A stretch of 5,072 nucleotides of DNA from Desulfobacteraceae bacterium. GTDB taxonomy: Bacteria > Desulfobacterota > Desulfobacteria > Desulfobacterales > JAUWMJ01. The first letter of the stretch is position 1, and each line of letters opens with the position of its first letter. The DNA lies in assembly GCA_030612225.1 (NCBI GenBank), contig JAUWOH010000255.1, positions 1 to 5,072 of the forward strand, in the 5' to 3' direction. The notes below the pieces were generated by a model. It had not been told where the DNA came from and ran no database searches. It was given only the letters and a program-made list of their open reading frames with translations. Shown here piece by piece: positions 1 to 5,072 of this stretch. Made by a program: the position numbers and the translations under genes.

Positions 1-2090
1 GTAAAATAATTATCGAAAATAAGCCGCTGGTTTTCATCAGTTATCCCAACTCCAAAGTCTTTTACTTCGAATTCAGGCCCTTCTTTTCCCTGACTTACCT
101 TGACTTCGATTACACTTCCATCCGGAGTATTTTCAACAGCGTTGCGAACCAGGCCTTCAATGATCTTTGATAGAACATCGGGCGGAATATGTATCGTTTG
201 AACAGGTTTAACGTTTGTTACCAGTCGGCATTTACGATGTGCAAACATTGATCGAAGTTTTTCAATTCTATCCTTGACAAAATTATCCAGCCTTATTTCT
301 TCAGAAACAGATTCGCGAGGTCCAAATAGTTCCTCAATACGCCGGCGTACATTTTTAGCAGCATCCTCTTTGCCCAGTTCCGTAGAGATCAATACCTCCA
401 GTTCATCAGTACAGGCGTCAAGGAGGGTTGAAAGCATGTTGTATGTTCTATAATTTCTTTCTCGCAGGATATCTTCTATCTCGTATTGCATTTCAAGAAT
501 ACGATTGATGCTTCTTTCGGTTCGACTGAATATATTTTCCCAGCTTCGATCTTTAAGAGTCGAAAGCCTTTTTTTCAGGAGACCCATAGAGGCCGACATA
601 ACAGCAATCGGCGTTTTCAGTTCATGGGAAAGGTGATGAATGACTCGATCTTTTGCCCTGTTCAAGCTCTTTACCTCTTCGTAGGAACGCTTGAGTTCCT
701 CGTTAATCCTGGCATTTTCAATGGGAAGGGCGGCAGTATTTGCAATCGTACTCATCAGATCAACATCCGTCTGGTCAAATCCCCCTTCTTTTTTATTAAC
801 GGCGCACAAAACACCTATCATCCGATCCTGAATCTTGATTGGAACGTCAACCATGTTTCGCGTCTGATAATCTGATTTCTCATCGACCTCATGAAAAAAA
901 TACGGGCTTTTGGATGTATCCGAAACGATCAAGGGTTCCCCTGTCCTGTAAACATAGCCAGCCACTCCTTTGTCCACCGGAAATCTGATCTCTTTAAATT
1001 TTTTTCCTGCTTCCGTGTCATCATAAGTGGCTGCAAAAAAATAAAACTCTTTTTTCTTCTCATCAAGAAGAATAACTGATGATCCTTCCACAGCGATGAG
1101 GTTTTGCGTTTCCTTTGTAATGAAAGCCAGAAGTCCATCCAAACCACTGTAGTGGTGGAGCGCCTTTGCAATTCGGAACAGAACTAGATTACTTAAAGCA
1201 ATGCGTTTTTCCTGTGTGACATCTCTAAGTGTTATAACCTGCCCGGCCGGTTCATTATTTTCATCTAAAAAAATAGCTCCATCAATTATTATATCGAGCA
1301 TTCGGCCGTCTTTTGTCAGTCTCCTGGTTTCAAAGCCTTGAACGATCTTTTCTTTAAAAAGACGTTGAATTCCCTGACTTGTCTCTTCGTTTAAATAATC
1401 AGGTACAAACGGAATATGCTTGCCTTTCAGCTCCTCTAATGTCCATCCAAAAACTTTTTCAAAAGCAGGATTTAAATAAACAACCGTACTGTCCAGGTTA
1501 AAAACAAAGACCGGATCAGGCAAAAATTTAAGGAACGCGCGGTAGCGTCTTTCAGCACGACGACTTACTTTATATTGCTTTCTGGCAAGTTGCTCCGACT
1601 CAATCGCACGCTTTTGGGCCATGTGCTTTTCGGTCACATCACGGGCAATACCTCTAAATCCCGTTTTTTCACCATTTTCATCAATAATCAGGTTAGCCGA
1701 AATCTCCAGAATACGGATCTTTCCGTCCTTCCTCGCAACCTCCCATATAATGTCGGTAACCCCTTTGCCGCTATTATAGAGCTTGTTAAAATTTTCATAG
1801 GCGGTTTCCGCATTTTTTTCATCCATAAATTCTCGGAAATTACGGTCTTTGATCTCTTCCCTGGAAAACCCGAAAATGCGGCACATGGCATCGTTAATAA
1901 ATATAAATTTTCCCCGGAGGTTTGTTTCGAAAAAGCCGTCAGCAACATCTTCGACAAATACACGATAACGATCCCGCTGAATCTTAAGTTCTTCAGTGCC
2001 GACGGCATAGTTTTCCGGGCTCTCGTTCATTTGTACTTGTACAAGATTTCGATGTTTGGATTTCAAATTTAAACTTGGCTTATTCTTCAT
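1..2090 (-). CDS. Sensor histidine kinase, PAS-PAS-GAF-HisKA-HATPase (partial, C-terminus off window)
   Basis: This is a soluble two-component sensor kinase expected to autophosphorylate on His and pass the phosphate to a response regulator that is not in view. The frame is open from ATG at 2090 to the window edge, 696 codons plus 2 bases, with no frameshift seen. Order: short N-terminal tail; PAS1 about residues 40-158, ending in the usual RDVTE motif; PAS2 about 179-297, ending in RDVTQE; GAF about 302-456, with GVAGYV near 375-380 and NKKEGGF at 432-438; a coiled linker about 457-480; HisKA with SHELKTP, phosphoacceptor H489; then HATPase with an N box (RNAVENTP, N650) and a G1 box (DFGVGI, D678-I683). 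The G2 box and C-terminus lie beyond position 1. No membrane segment or signal peptide is visible, so it is cytosolic. Start: an in-frame TAA lies two codons upstream, making ATG 2090 the earliest possible start. M21 at 2030 is an alternative, and neither has a convincing Shine-Dalgarno. No convincing promoter was found just upstream. The input signal is unknown. Family assignment is firm. Confidence 0.95.
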   Translation of the reverse strand, partial: MKNKPSLNLKSKHRNLVQVQMNESPENYAVGTEELKIQRDRYRVFVEDVADGFFETNLRGKFIFINDAMCRIFGFSREEIKDRNFREFMDEKNAETAYENFNKLYNSGKGVTDIIWEVARKDGKIRILEISANLIIDENGEKTGFRGIARDVTEKHMAQKRAIESEQLARKQYKVSRRAERRYRAFLKFLPDPVFVFNLDSTVVYLNPAFEKVFGWTLEELKGKHIPFVPDYLNEETSQGIQRLFKEKIVQGFETRRLTKDGRMLDIIIDGAIFLDENNEPAGQVITLRDVTQEKRIALSNLVLFRIAKALHHYSGLDGLLAFITKETQNLIAVEGSSVILLDEKKKEFYFFAATYDDTEAGKKFKEIRFPVDKGVAGYVYRTGEPLIVSDTSKSPYFFHEVDEKSDYQTRNMVDVPIKIQDRMIGVLCAVNKKEGGFDQTDVDLMSTIANTAALPIENARINEELKRSYEEVKSLNRAKDRVIHHLSHELKTPIAVMSASMGLLKKRLSTLKDRSWENIFSRTERSINRILEMQYEIEDILRERNYRTYNMLSTLLDACTDELEVLISTELGKEDAAKNVRRRIEELFGPRESVSEEIRLDNFVKDRIEKLRSMFAHRKCRLVTNVKPVQTIHIPPDVLSKIIEGLVRNAVENTPDGSVIEVKVSQGKEGPEFEVKDFGVGITDENQRLIFDNYF

Positions 2091-2206
2091 GGTTTATTGC
2101 AATCGAAGTCAGCAAAAATAAATGGCAGATTTTTTGTTGTAAGGCAAATGATCGTCATCATCTGTTTTGAATTGGAAGGCATGCCTGTAAGCGTTCACGG
2201 AACGTT

Positions 2207-2227
2207 GAAATTAGAAAATAGAAATTG
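2207..2227. repeat. Three tandem 7-bp units, GAAATTA-like
   Basis: Read on the plus strand, the units are GAAATTA, GAAAATA and GAAATTG, directly abutting. Each differs from GAAATTA by at most one base. The array ends against the left arm of the GC-rich hairpin at 2226-2252. It may be a slippage-prone spacer or the edge of a dispersed repeat. Function unknown. Confidence 0.6.
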
Positions 2228-2252
2228 CCTGTCTGCGTGCACCGCACAGGCA
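2226..2252. repeat. GC-rich palindrome (hairpin), REP-like
   Basis: TGCCTGT at 2226-2232 pairs perfectly with ACAGGCA at 2246-2252. Inside, GCG (2235-2237) pairs with CGC (2243-2245) around a five-base loop, leaving a two-base bulge. No run of T follows on either strand, so it is not a typical intrinsic terminator. Its base composition contrasts with the AT-rich DNA on both sides, which suggests a dispersed extragenic palindrome. That last point is inference. Confidence 0.6.
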
Positions 2253-2306
2253 GAGAAATTTGGCTTTCATGCTTTTGTGCTGTGGAATTATGCCTGATTT
2301 TTTTTA

Positions 2307-2391
2307 TCACGAAAACACGAAAAGAGGAAAGCACGAAACATCCTTGCCCCCTGATTCTTTTTCGTGTTTTCGTTCTTTCGGGCTTTCGTGA
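2307..2391. repeat. Inverted repeat with arms made of four 8-bp NCACGAAA units
   Basis: The left arm, 2307-2338, is four abutting octamers: TCACGAAA, ACACGAAA, AGAGGAAA, GCACGAAA. The right arm, 2360-2391, read on the minus strand is TCACGAAA, GCCCGAAA, GAACGAAA, ACACGAAA. The arms match at 26 of 32 positions and enclose a 21-base loop (2339-2359). The structure is therefore both an inverted repeat and a short-period tandem repeat. In the direction of the neighbouring genes the stem is followed by an A-rich, not U-rich, stretch, so intrinsic termination is not supported, although the stem could protect the 3' end of the ACT transcript. I recall similar CACGAAA-rich palindromes in intergenic DNA of Desulfobacterota genomes; this is memory, not a search. 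Confidence 0.8.
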
Positions 2392-2429
2392 TTGGTCTTT
2401 TATTTTCAAGGAAGTAAAATTGTCTTCTA

Positions 2430-2858
2430 TTAAATTCCAAAAGCTTTGGCATCAAGCAGCTTTATTCCACTGGCCTGAAGTACCTCGATAGCTTTGTCGT
2501 TATCACTGAAACGAAAAATCATTACCGCCTTTTCGGATGAAAATCCTATAAAAGCATACATGAAAACCACATTTATATTGGCCTCTCCAAGCGGTTCAAG
2601 CAACTTGGCAAGGCTACCCGGTTTATCTTCAATCTCAACTGCAACGACTTCATTAACAAATGCAGGAATTTGCATTTCCATCAAAATTCGCCGAGCGGCA
2701 GCTATATCGGAAACCAGAAGCCGAAGCTGACCAAAGGCACCGGTATCTACCAGATTCAACGCCCTTAAGTTAATTCCGGCTTCACCAAGGGCACTAGTAA
2801 CCTCTAAAAGGCGTCCGGATGCATTTTCAATAGATATTACTATCTGCTTTAGCTTCAT
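2430..2858 (-). CDS. Tandem ACT-domain protein (amino-acid-binding regulator type, COG4747-like)
   Basis: This is a 142-residue protein made of two ACT domains and nothing else. ACT1 spans about residues 1-70, with the turn N12-A-S-G15 and the helix-strand G25-E-A-G28-I-N. ACT2 spans about 72-142, with the matching turn D78-K-P-G81-S-L and G91-E-A-N-I-N. These glycine turns after the first strand are where ACT domains usually bind small ligands, commonly amino acids, at a dimer interface. There is no catalytic or DNA-binding domain, so it probably acts by binding a ligand and a partner enzyme or by sensing. Stand-alone double-ACT proteins of this length are known in Deltaproteobacteria and archaea, often near phenylacetate-CoA ligase-type genes; no such gene is in this window. 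The start is well supported: GGAGG at 2868-2864 lies 5 bases before the ATG. A good promoter candidate precedes it, so it may be transcribed separately from the TRAP genes. Ligand unknown. Confidence 0.9.
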   Translation of the reverse strand: MKLKQIVISIENASGRLLEVTSALGEAGINLRALNLVDTGAFGQLRLLVSDIAAARRILMEMQIPAFVNEVVAVEIEDKPGSLAKLLEPLGEANINVVFMYAFIGFSSEKAVMIFRFSDNDKAIEVLQASGIKLLDAKAFGI

Positions 2859-2944
2859 GAAAACCTCCGTAATAAATGTTTTAAGGACGTGGCATTAATT
2901 GAGCCCTTTATTATCTTTGGTGATTTTTCCCCTCATGTTTAATA

Positions 2945-2974
2945 AGAATACATAAAAGGCAACTCAGGTGTCAA
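2945..2974 (-). promoter_or_regulatory. Candidate sigma70 promoter for the ACT-domain gene
   Basis: On the minus strand TTGACA (2974-2969), a perfect -35 consensus, is followed after 18 bases by TATTCT (2950-2945), which matches the -10 consensus at 4 of 6 positions. Transcription would begin near 2938, leaving a leader of about 80 bases that ends in a strong GGAGG site. It sits downstream of the dctM stop and so would uncouple the ACT gene from the transporter transcript. No clear operator or leader structure is seen. Confidence 0.5.
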
Positions 2975-3030
2975 GCAAGAATGGATGATGCTCACAATAT
3001 TCGTTTTTGTTTAAAGAATCAGTTTACTGC

Positions 3031-4326
3031 TTATTCCAGGAAACCCATAAGCCTCGGCAGCCAGAGAACCGCATCAGGCATGTAGGTTATAAAAAGCAGC
3101 ACGGCCATCTGTATAGCGATAAACGGCACGACAGCCTTGGACACATAAAGAATATCCCTGTTGGCAATAGCTCCTGTAATGTATAGGCTGACCCCCATGG
3201 GAGGTGTACAGTAACCGATTGCCAGATTGACCGTCATAATCAACCCGAAGTGCATCAAGCTTATATCAAATGCATCCAGCATGGGCAAAAATACAGGCCC
3301 CAGGATCATTGTGGCTGAAATTATATCCATGAACATACCTACAAAAAGAAGCAGAACATTCATAGCTAAAAGGAAAACAACAGGTGAGCTGATTGTTGCA
3401 AGTACGGCTTCGGTGATCTTGCCGGGAATGTCTTCAAAGGTGAGGAGACGGCCGAAGCAGACGGCCCCTGCTACGATGATTAAAAGAGTGCCGGATGTTA
3501 CTGCAGAATTGACTGTAATTTTTTTTACCTGGCTCAGCTTCATGGATTTGTGTATAAAAAGCTCCACAATAAAGGCATATACACAAGCAACCACAGCAGC
3601 TTCATTGGCAGTAAATGCGCCTGAAAAAATCCCTCCGAAAATAATCACAGGCAGCATTAGGGACCAGAATCCTTCCTTTAAAACAAGCAAAACTTCCATG
3701 GTGCTCGGGACGGGCATACGCACTATCTCTTTCTTTTTTCTAAAATAGAAATAAGAATAAAGACATGTGGCTCCCATTATCAAAACACCGGGCAGAAAAC
3801 CGGTCAAAAAAAGTCCTTCTAAAGATACATTGCTGATCATGCTGTAAAGGATCATCCCGATACTGGGCGGTATAATCACCCCCAGATTAGGAGAGGTGGT
3901 CATAAGACCAAGCGTGTATTTTTCAGGGTATCCGTTATCCAGAAGAGCCGGAATCATAAATCCGCCTAAAGCCACAACAGTAGCTACCGTGGATCCGGAG
4001 ATGGCACCGAACAGCCCACATGCTAAAACACCGGCCATGCCAAGACCACCGGGAAGCCAGCTTACCAGTGAATTGGCCACCTTAATAAGCTTTTCTACAA
4101 TAGTGCCTGACGTCATTATATTGCCGCACAGAATAAAGAAAAGCACCACAATAAGGGCAAAGTTATCCATGCTCCTGAATAGACTTTGAGCGAGAAGGAG
4201 AATCGGCAAATCAGTAAAAAAGAGTATACCCAGTACCGATGTAAAGAAAAGACACATGAACACAGGAATATATGTTGCCATGCATCCTAGAAGAATCAGC
4301 AAAATAATAATATGACTGAATTCCAT
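3031..4326 (-). CDS. dctM: TRAP transporter large permease subunit DctM
   Basis: This is the 431-residue large membrane subunit of a tripartite ATP-independent periplasmic transporter. It forms the ion-coupled transport channel in the inner membrane, taking substrate handed over by a periplasmic binding protein. Length is normal for the family, and the hydrophobic pattern indicates about a dozen segments. Family signatures are visible: GAISGSTVAT at 107-116, a GY..KY.LGL stretch around 132-141, LGVIIPPSI at 148-156, GMFMD at 330-334 and NLAIGYCTPPMGVSLY at 367-382. These two pseudo-symmetric halves carry the conserved small and proline residues that line the sodium and substrate sites in characterised members. 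The ATG is preceded by AAAGGAG (4342-4336) with a 9-base spacer. It lies 59 bp after dctQ with no terminator between them, so the two are probably co-transcribed. Substrate cannot be told from this subunit; a C4-dicarboxylate is the family archetype, but many other acids are used. Confidence 0.96.
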   Translation of the reverse strand: MEFSHIIILLILLGCMATYIPVFMCLFFTSVLGILFFTDLPILLLAQSLFRSMDNFALIVVLFFILCGNIMTSGTIVEKLIKVANSLVSWLPGGLGMAGVLACGLFGAISGSTVATVVALGGFMIPALLDNGYPEKYTLGLMTTSPNLGVIIPPSIGMILYSMISNVSLEGLFLTGFLPGVLIMGATCLYSYFYFRKKKEIVRMPVPSTMEVLLVLKEGFWSLMLPVIIFGGIFSGAFTANEAAVVACVYAFIVELFIHKSMKLSQVKKITVNSAVTSGTLLIIVAGAVCFGRLLTFEDIPGKITEAVLATISSPVVFLLAMNVLLLFVGMFMDIISATMILGPVFLPMLDAFDISLMHFGLIMTVNLAIGYCTPPMGVSLYITGAIANRDILYVSKAVVPFIAIQMAVLLFITYMPDAVLWLPRLMGFLE

Positions 4327-4371
4327 AAATTGGATCTCCTTTAAGTAAACAAACCCGAAACTATTTTTTAA

Positions 4372-4393
4372 ATTATTCCGGTTTATTATTCCG
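4372..4393. repeat. Short 9-bp direct repeat in the dctQ-dctM junction
   Basis: ATTATTCCG occurs at 4372-4380 and again at 4385-4393 on the plus strand, a 13-bp period. The second copy covers the dctQ stop codon. It looks like a small local duplication, and a role is not evident. Confidence 0.5.
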
Positions 4394-4889
4394 TAGATTT
4401 CTTTGCCCGTTGTTCGGTATAGTCCTGATGGATGACCTGGATGGTCCTAATCATCCACATTACTCCCATAAGGGGCAGTATTGCGTAAAGATATGCCAGC
4501 GGGATCTCCATGATAATGGTCTTCTGTTCTGTACGCATCTGAAGCGCTACCATAAGCCAGCCATAATAAATCATCATTCCTGCAAAGATCATGGTTACAA
4601 AATTGCTGAAATAAGTTAGTGGAATTTTCAGTCTGGGCAGGAGCTGAACCGACGCGTCAATCTTGATCATGGAACGGTTTTTTATCGCAGCGCTGCATCC
4701 GATAAAGGTAGTGTAAATTATCACCTCCCTGACCAGTTCCTCTGACCAAGCCAGGGAATAATTAAACCCGTATCTTAAAACAACGTTAACAAAGAGCGCA
4801 ACCAATGCCACCATCACACTGATAAAAAGCGTCCACTCCTCAAAAAAGGTCAAAATCTTGTCCAAAAAGTCCAGAATCGTTCCAAGCAT
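4386..4889 (-). CDS. dctQ: TRAP transporter small permease subunit DctQ
   Basis: This is the small integral membrane subunit of the TRAP transporter, which packs against DctM and helps dock the periplasmic binding protein. It has 167 residues, typical of the family. Four hydrophobic segments are seen at about 21-38, 54-69, 91-113 and 128-148. The family signature after the first segment is present: NVVLRYGF at 35-42, then LAWSEELVR at 46-54, followed by SMIKID at 73-78. I chose ATG 4889 because GAGG (4902-4899) lies 9 bases upstream. The frame stays open back to a TGA at 4955-4953, and a TTG at 4925 would add 12 residues. That extension has no Shine-Dalgarno and begins inside the terminal repeat of the palindromic element, so I reject it. 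The usual gene order predicts a dctP binding-protein gene beyond 5072. Confidence 0.93.
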   Translation of the reverse strand: MLGTILDFLDKILTFFEEWTLFISVMVALVALFVNVVLRYGFNYSLAWSEELVREVIIYTTFIGCSAAIKNRSMIKIDASVQLLPRLKIPLTYFSNFVTMIFAGMMIYYGWLMVALQMRTEQKTIIMEIPLAYLYAILPLMGVMWMIRTIQVIHQDYTEQRAKKSTE

Positions 4890-4898
4890 GGGATAATT

Positions 4899-4902
4899 CC
4901 TC
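4899..4902 (-). promoter_or_regulatory. Ribosome binding site deciding the dctQ start
   Basis: GAGG on the minus strand, within TTGAGGAA, is 9 bases before ATG 4889. No comparable purine run precedes the upstream TTG at 4925, so this site settles the start codon. It lies just inside the downstream edge of the palindromic element's flanking repeat. Confidence 0.65.
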
Positions 4903-4906
4903 AATG

Positions 4907-5060
4907 CAATCTGAAACCTTTGCAAAACGGCACTTTTTGCCCAATTTCGACGTCAGTCTCAAATTTCAATCCTCGAAATATCCAATATATTCCTGTGGTT
5001 GAAATTTTCGCCTTCCTTGAACTCGAACAGAAATTACCATTTTTCAAAGGTCTCAATCTG
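4907..5060. mobile_element. MITE-like palindromic element with terminal inverted repeats and flanking direct repeats
   Basis: Plus-strand GAAACCTTTGCAAAACGG (4913-4930) is inverted at 5037-5054 as CCATTTTTCAAAGGTCTC, matching at 15 of 18 positions. Two further inverted pairs lie inside on practically the same centre (near 4984): AAATTTCAA (4961-4969) with TTGAAATTT (4999-5007), perfect over 9 bp, and GAAATAT (4975-4981) with ATATTCC (4987-4993), 6 of 7, around a five-base loop. CAATCTG occurs as a direct repeat at 4907-4913 and 5054-5060, abutting a 140-bp core of 4914-5053. That is what a target-site duplication looks like. There is no coding capacity, so any transposase would act in trans. 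The element fills the leader directly upstream of the dctQ ribosome binding site. The direct repeat could instead be part of the repeat family itself. Confidence 0.65.
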
Positions 5061-5072
5061 TAAATAATTACC

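Larger units (their letters stand above)
2091..2429. other. Intergenic gap of 339 bp with several repeats, no gene
   Basis: This gap separates the stop of the ACT gene from the start of the histidine kinase. I see no credible coding region; open frames here overlap the repeats and resemble no family. It holds, from low to high coordinate, an 8-bp palindrome GGCATGCC at 2178-2185, a short AT-rich tandem repeat, a GC-rich hairpin and a long inverted repeat. The three larger structures are listed separately. The stretch from 2091 to about 2177 would have to hold any kinase promoter and leader. A TTGCCT at 2147-2142 on the minus strand could be a -35, but no good -10 is suitably spaced, so I do not call a promoter. 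Confidence 0.7.

Noticed and set aside
486..875. Plus-strand open frame of 129 codons
   Set aside because: It is antisense to the GAF and HisKA region of the kinase and shows no domain-like pattern.
1575..2072. Plus-strand open frame of 165 codons
   Set aside because: It lies wholly opposite the PAS region of the histidine kinase, whose minus-strand frame gives clear family motifs. The plus-strand translation resembles nothing and has no ribosome binding site.
2307..2391. Octamer inverted repeat as the intrinsic terminator of the ACT gene
   Set aside because: In the direction of transcription the stem is followed by an A-rich stretch rather than a U tract, and the 21-base loop is large for an intrinsic terminator.
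2307..2391. Octamer repeats as a CRISPR array
   Set aside because: The units abut with no spacers, are only 8 bp long and switch orientation between the arms.
2158..2491. Overlapping open frames of 66-88 codons in the kinase-ACT gap
   Set aside because: They run through the inverted repeats, so part of their translation is read from palindromic DNA, and one overlaps the ACT gene. No ribosome binding site or family resemblance was seen.
2895..2936. 13-codon open frame in the leader of the ACT gene, a possible leader peptide
   Set aside because: It starts about two bases after the inferred transcription start, has no Shine-Dalgarno, no run of regulatory codons, and no terminator-antiterminator pair follows it.
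2859..3030. Terminator after dctM or a riboswitch before the ACT gene
   Set aside because: No stable hairpin with a U tract was found, and no conserved aptamer-like element was recognised in the leader of about 80 bases.
3227..3748. Plus-strand open frame of 173 codons
   Set aside because: It is antisense to dctM; long complementary frames are common opposite hydrophobic-codon-rich membrane genes, and the product looks like low-order sequence.
1..5072. A dedicated two-component pair (DctB/DctD style) controlling the TRAP genes
   Set aside because: The kinase is cytosolic with PAS and GAF sensors, unlike the periplasmic-sensing DctB. It is separated from the transporter by the ACT gene and two non-coding gaps, and no response regulator is present.

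Overview
The window reads as part of a mesophilic, moderately AT-rich Gram-negative chromosome. I infer Desulfobacterota (Desulfobacterales-like) from three things: a TRAP transporter beside a double-ACT protein, a soluble PAS/GAF histidine kinase, and intergenic palindromes built from CACGAAA-type units. This is family-level pattern recognition, not a database result. All four genes I can support lie on the minus strand, so transcription runs from high to low coordinates. No plus-strand gene, RNA gene, CRISPR array or transposase gene was found.

Layout in the direction of transcription. Positions 5072-4890 are the leader of dctQ and hold a concentric palindromic element of about 140 bp. It has 18-bp imperfect terminal inverted repeats and flanking CAATCTG direct repeats, so it is MITE-like. 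Then come dctQ (4889-4386, small TRAP permease) and dctM (4326-3031, large TRAP permease), 59 bp apart with no hairpin between them, so presumably one transcript. The solute-binding subunit (dctP) is not in view; it may lie beyond 5072. A 172-bp gap with a plausible sigma70 promoter (2974-2945) leads to a 142-residue tandem ACT-domain protein (2858-2430). A 339-bp gap (2429-2091) follows, carrying three repeat structures. The most striking is an inverted repeat whose arms are each four copies of an 8-mer, NCACGAAA. The last gene is a large cytoplasmic sensor histidine kinase that starts at 2090 and runs off the left edge. It is open for 696 codons with the order PAS-PAS-GAF-HisKA-HATPase and is cut just after the ATP-binding G1 motif.

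Functionally, DctQ and DctM would form the membrane part of a secondary, ion-driven importer for an organic acid or related solute. The ACT protein probably senses a small ligand such as an amino acid. The kinase integrates cytosolic signals and passes phosphate to an unseen regulator. Nothing in the window ties the kinase to the transporter. The genes belong to known families. The less ordinary content is the intergenic repeat architecture and an extra helical stretch of about 50 residues between the kinase dimerisation and ATPase domains.
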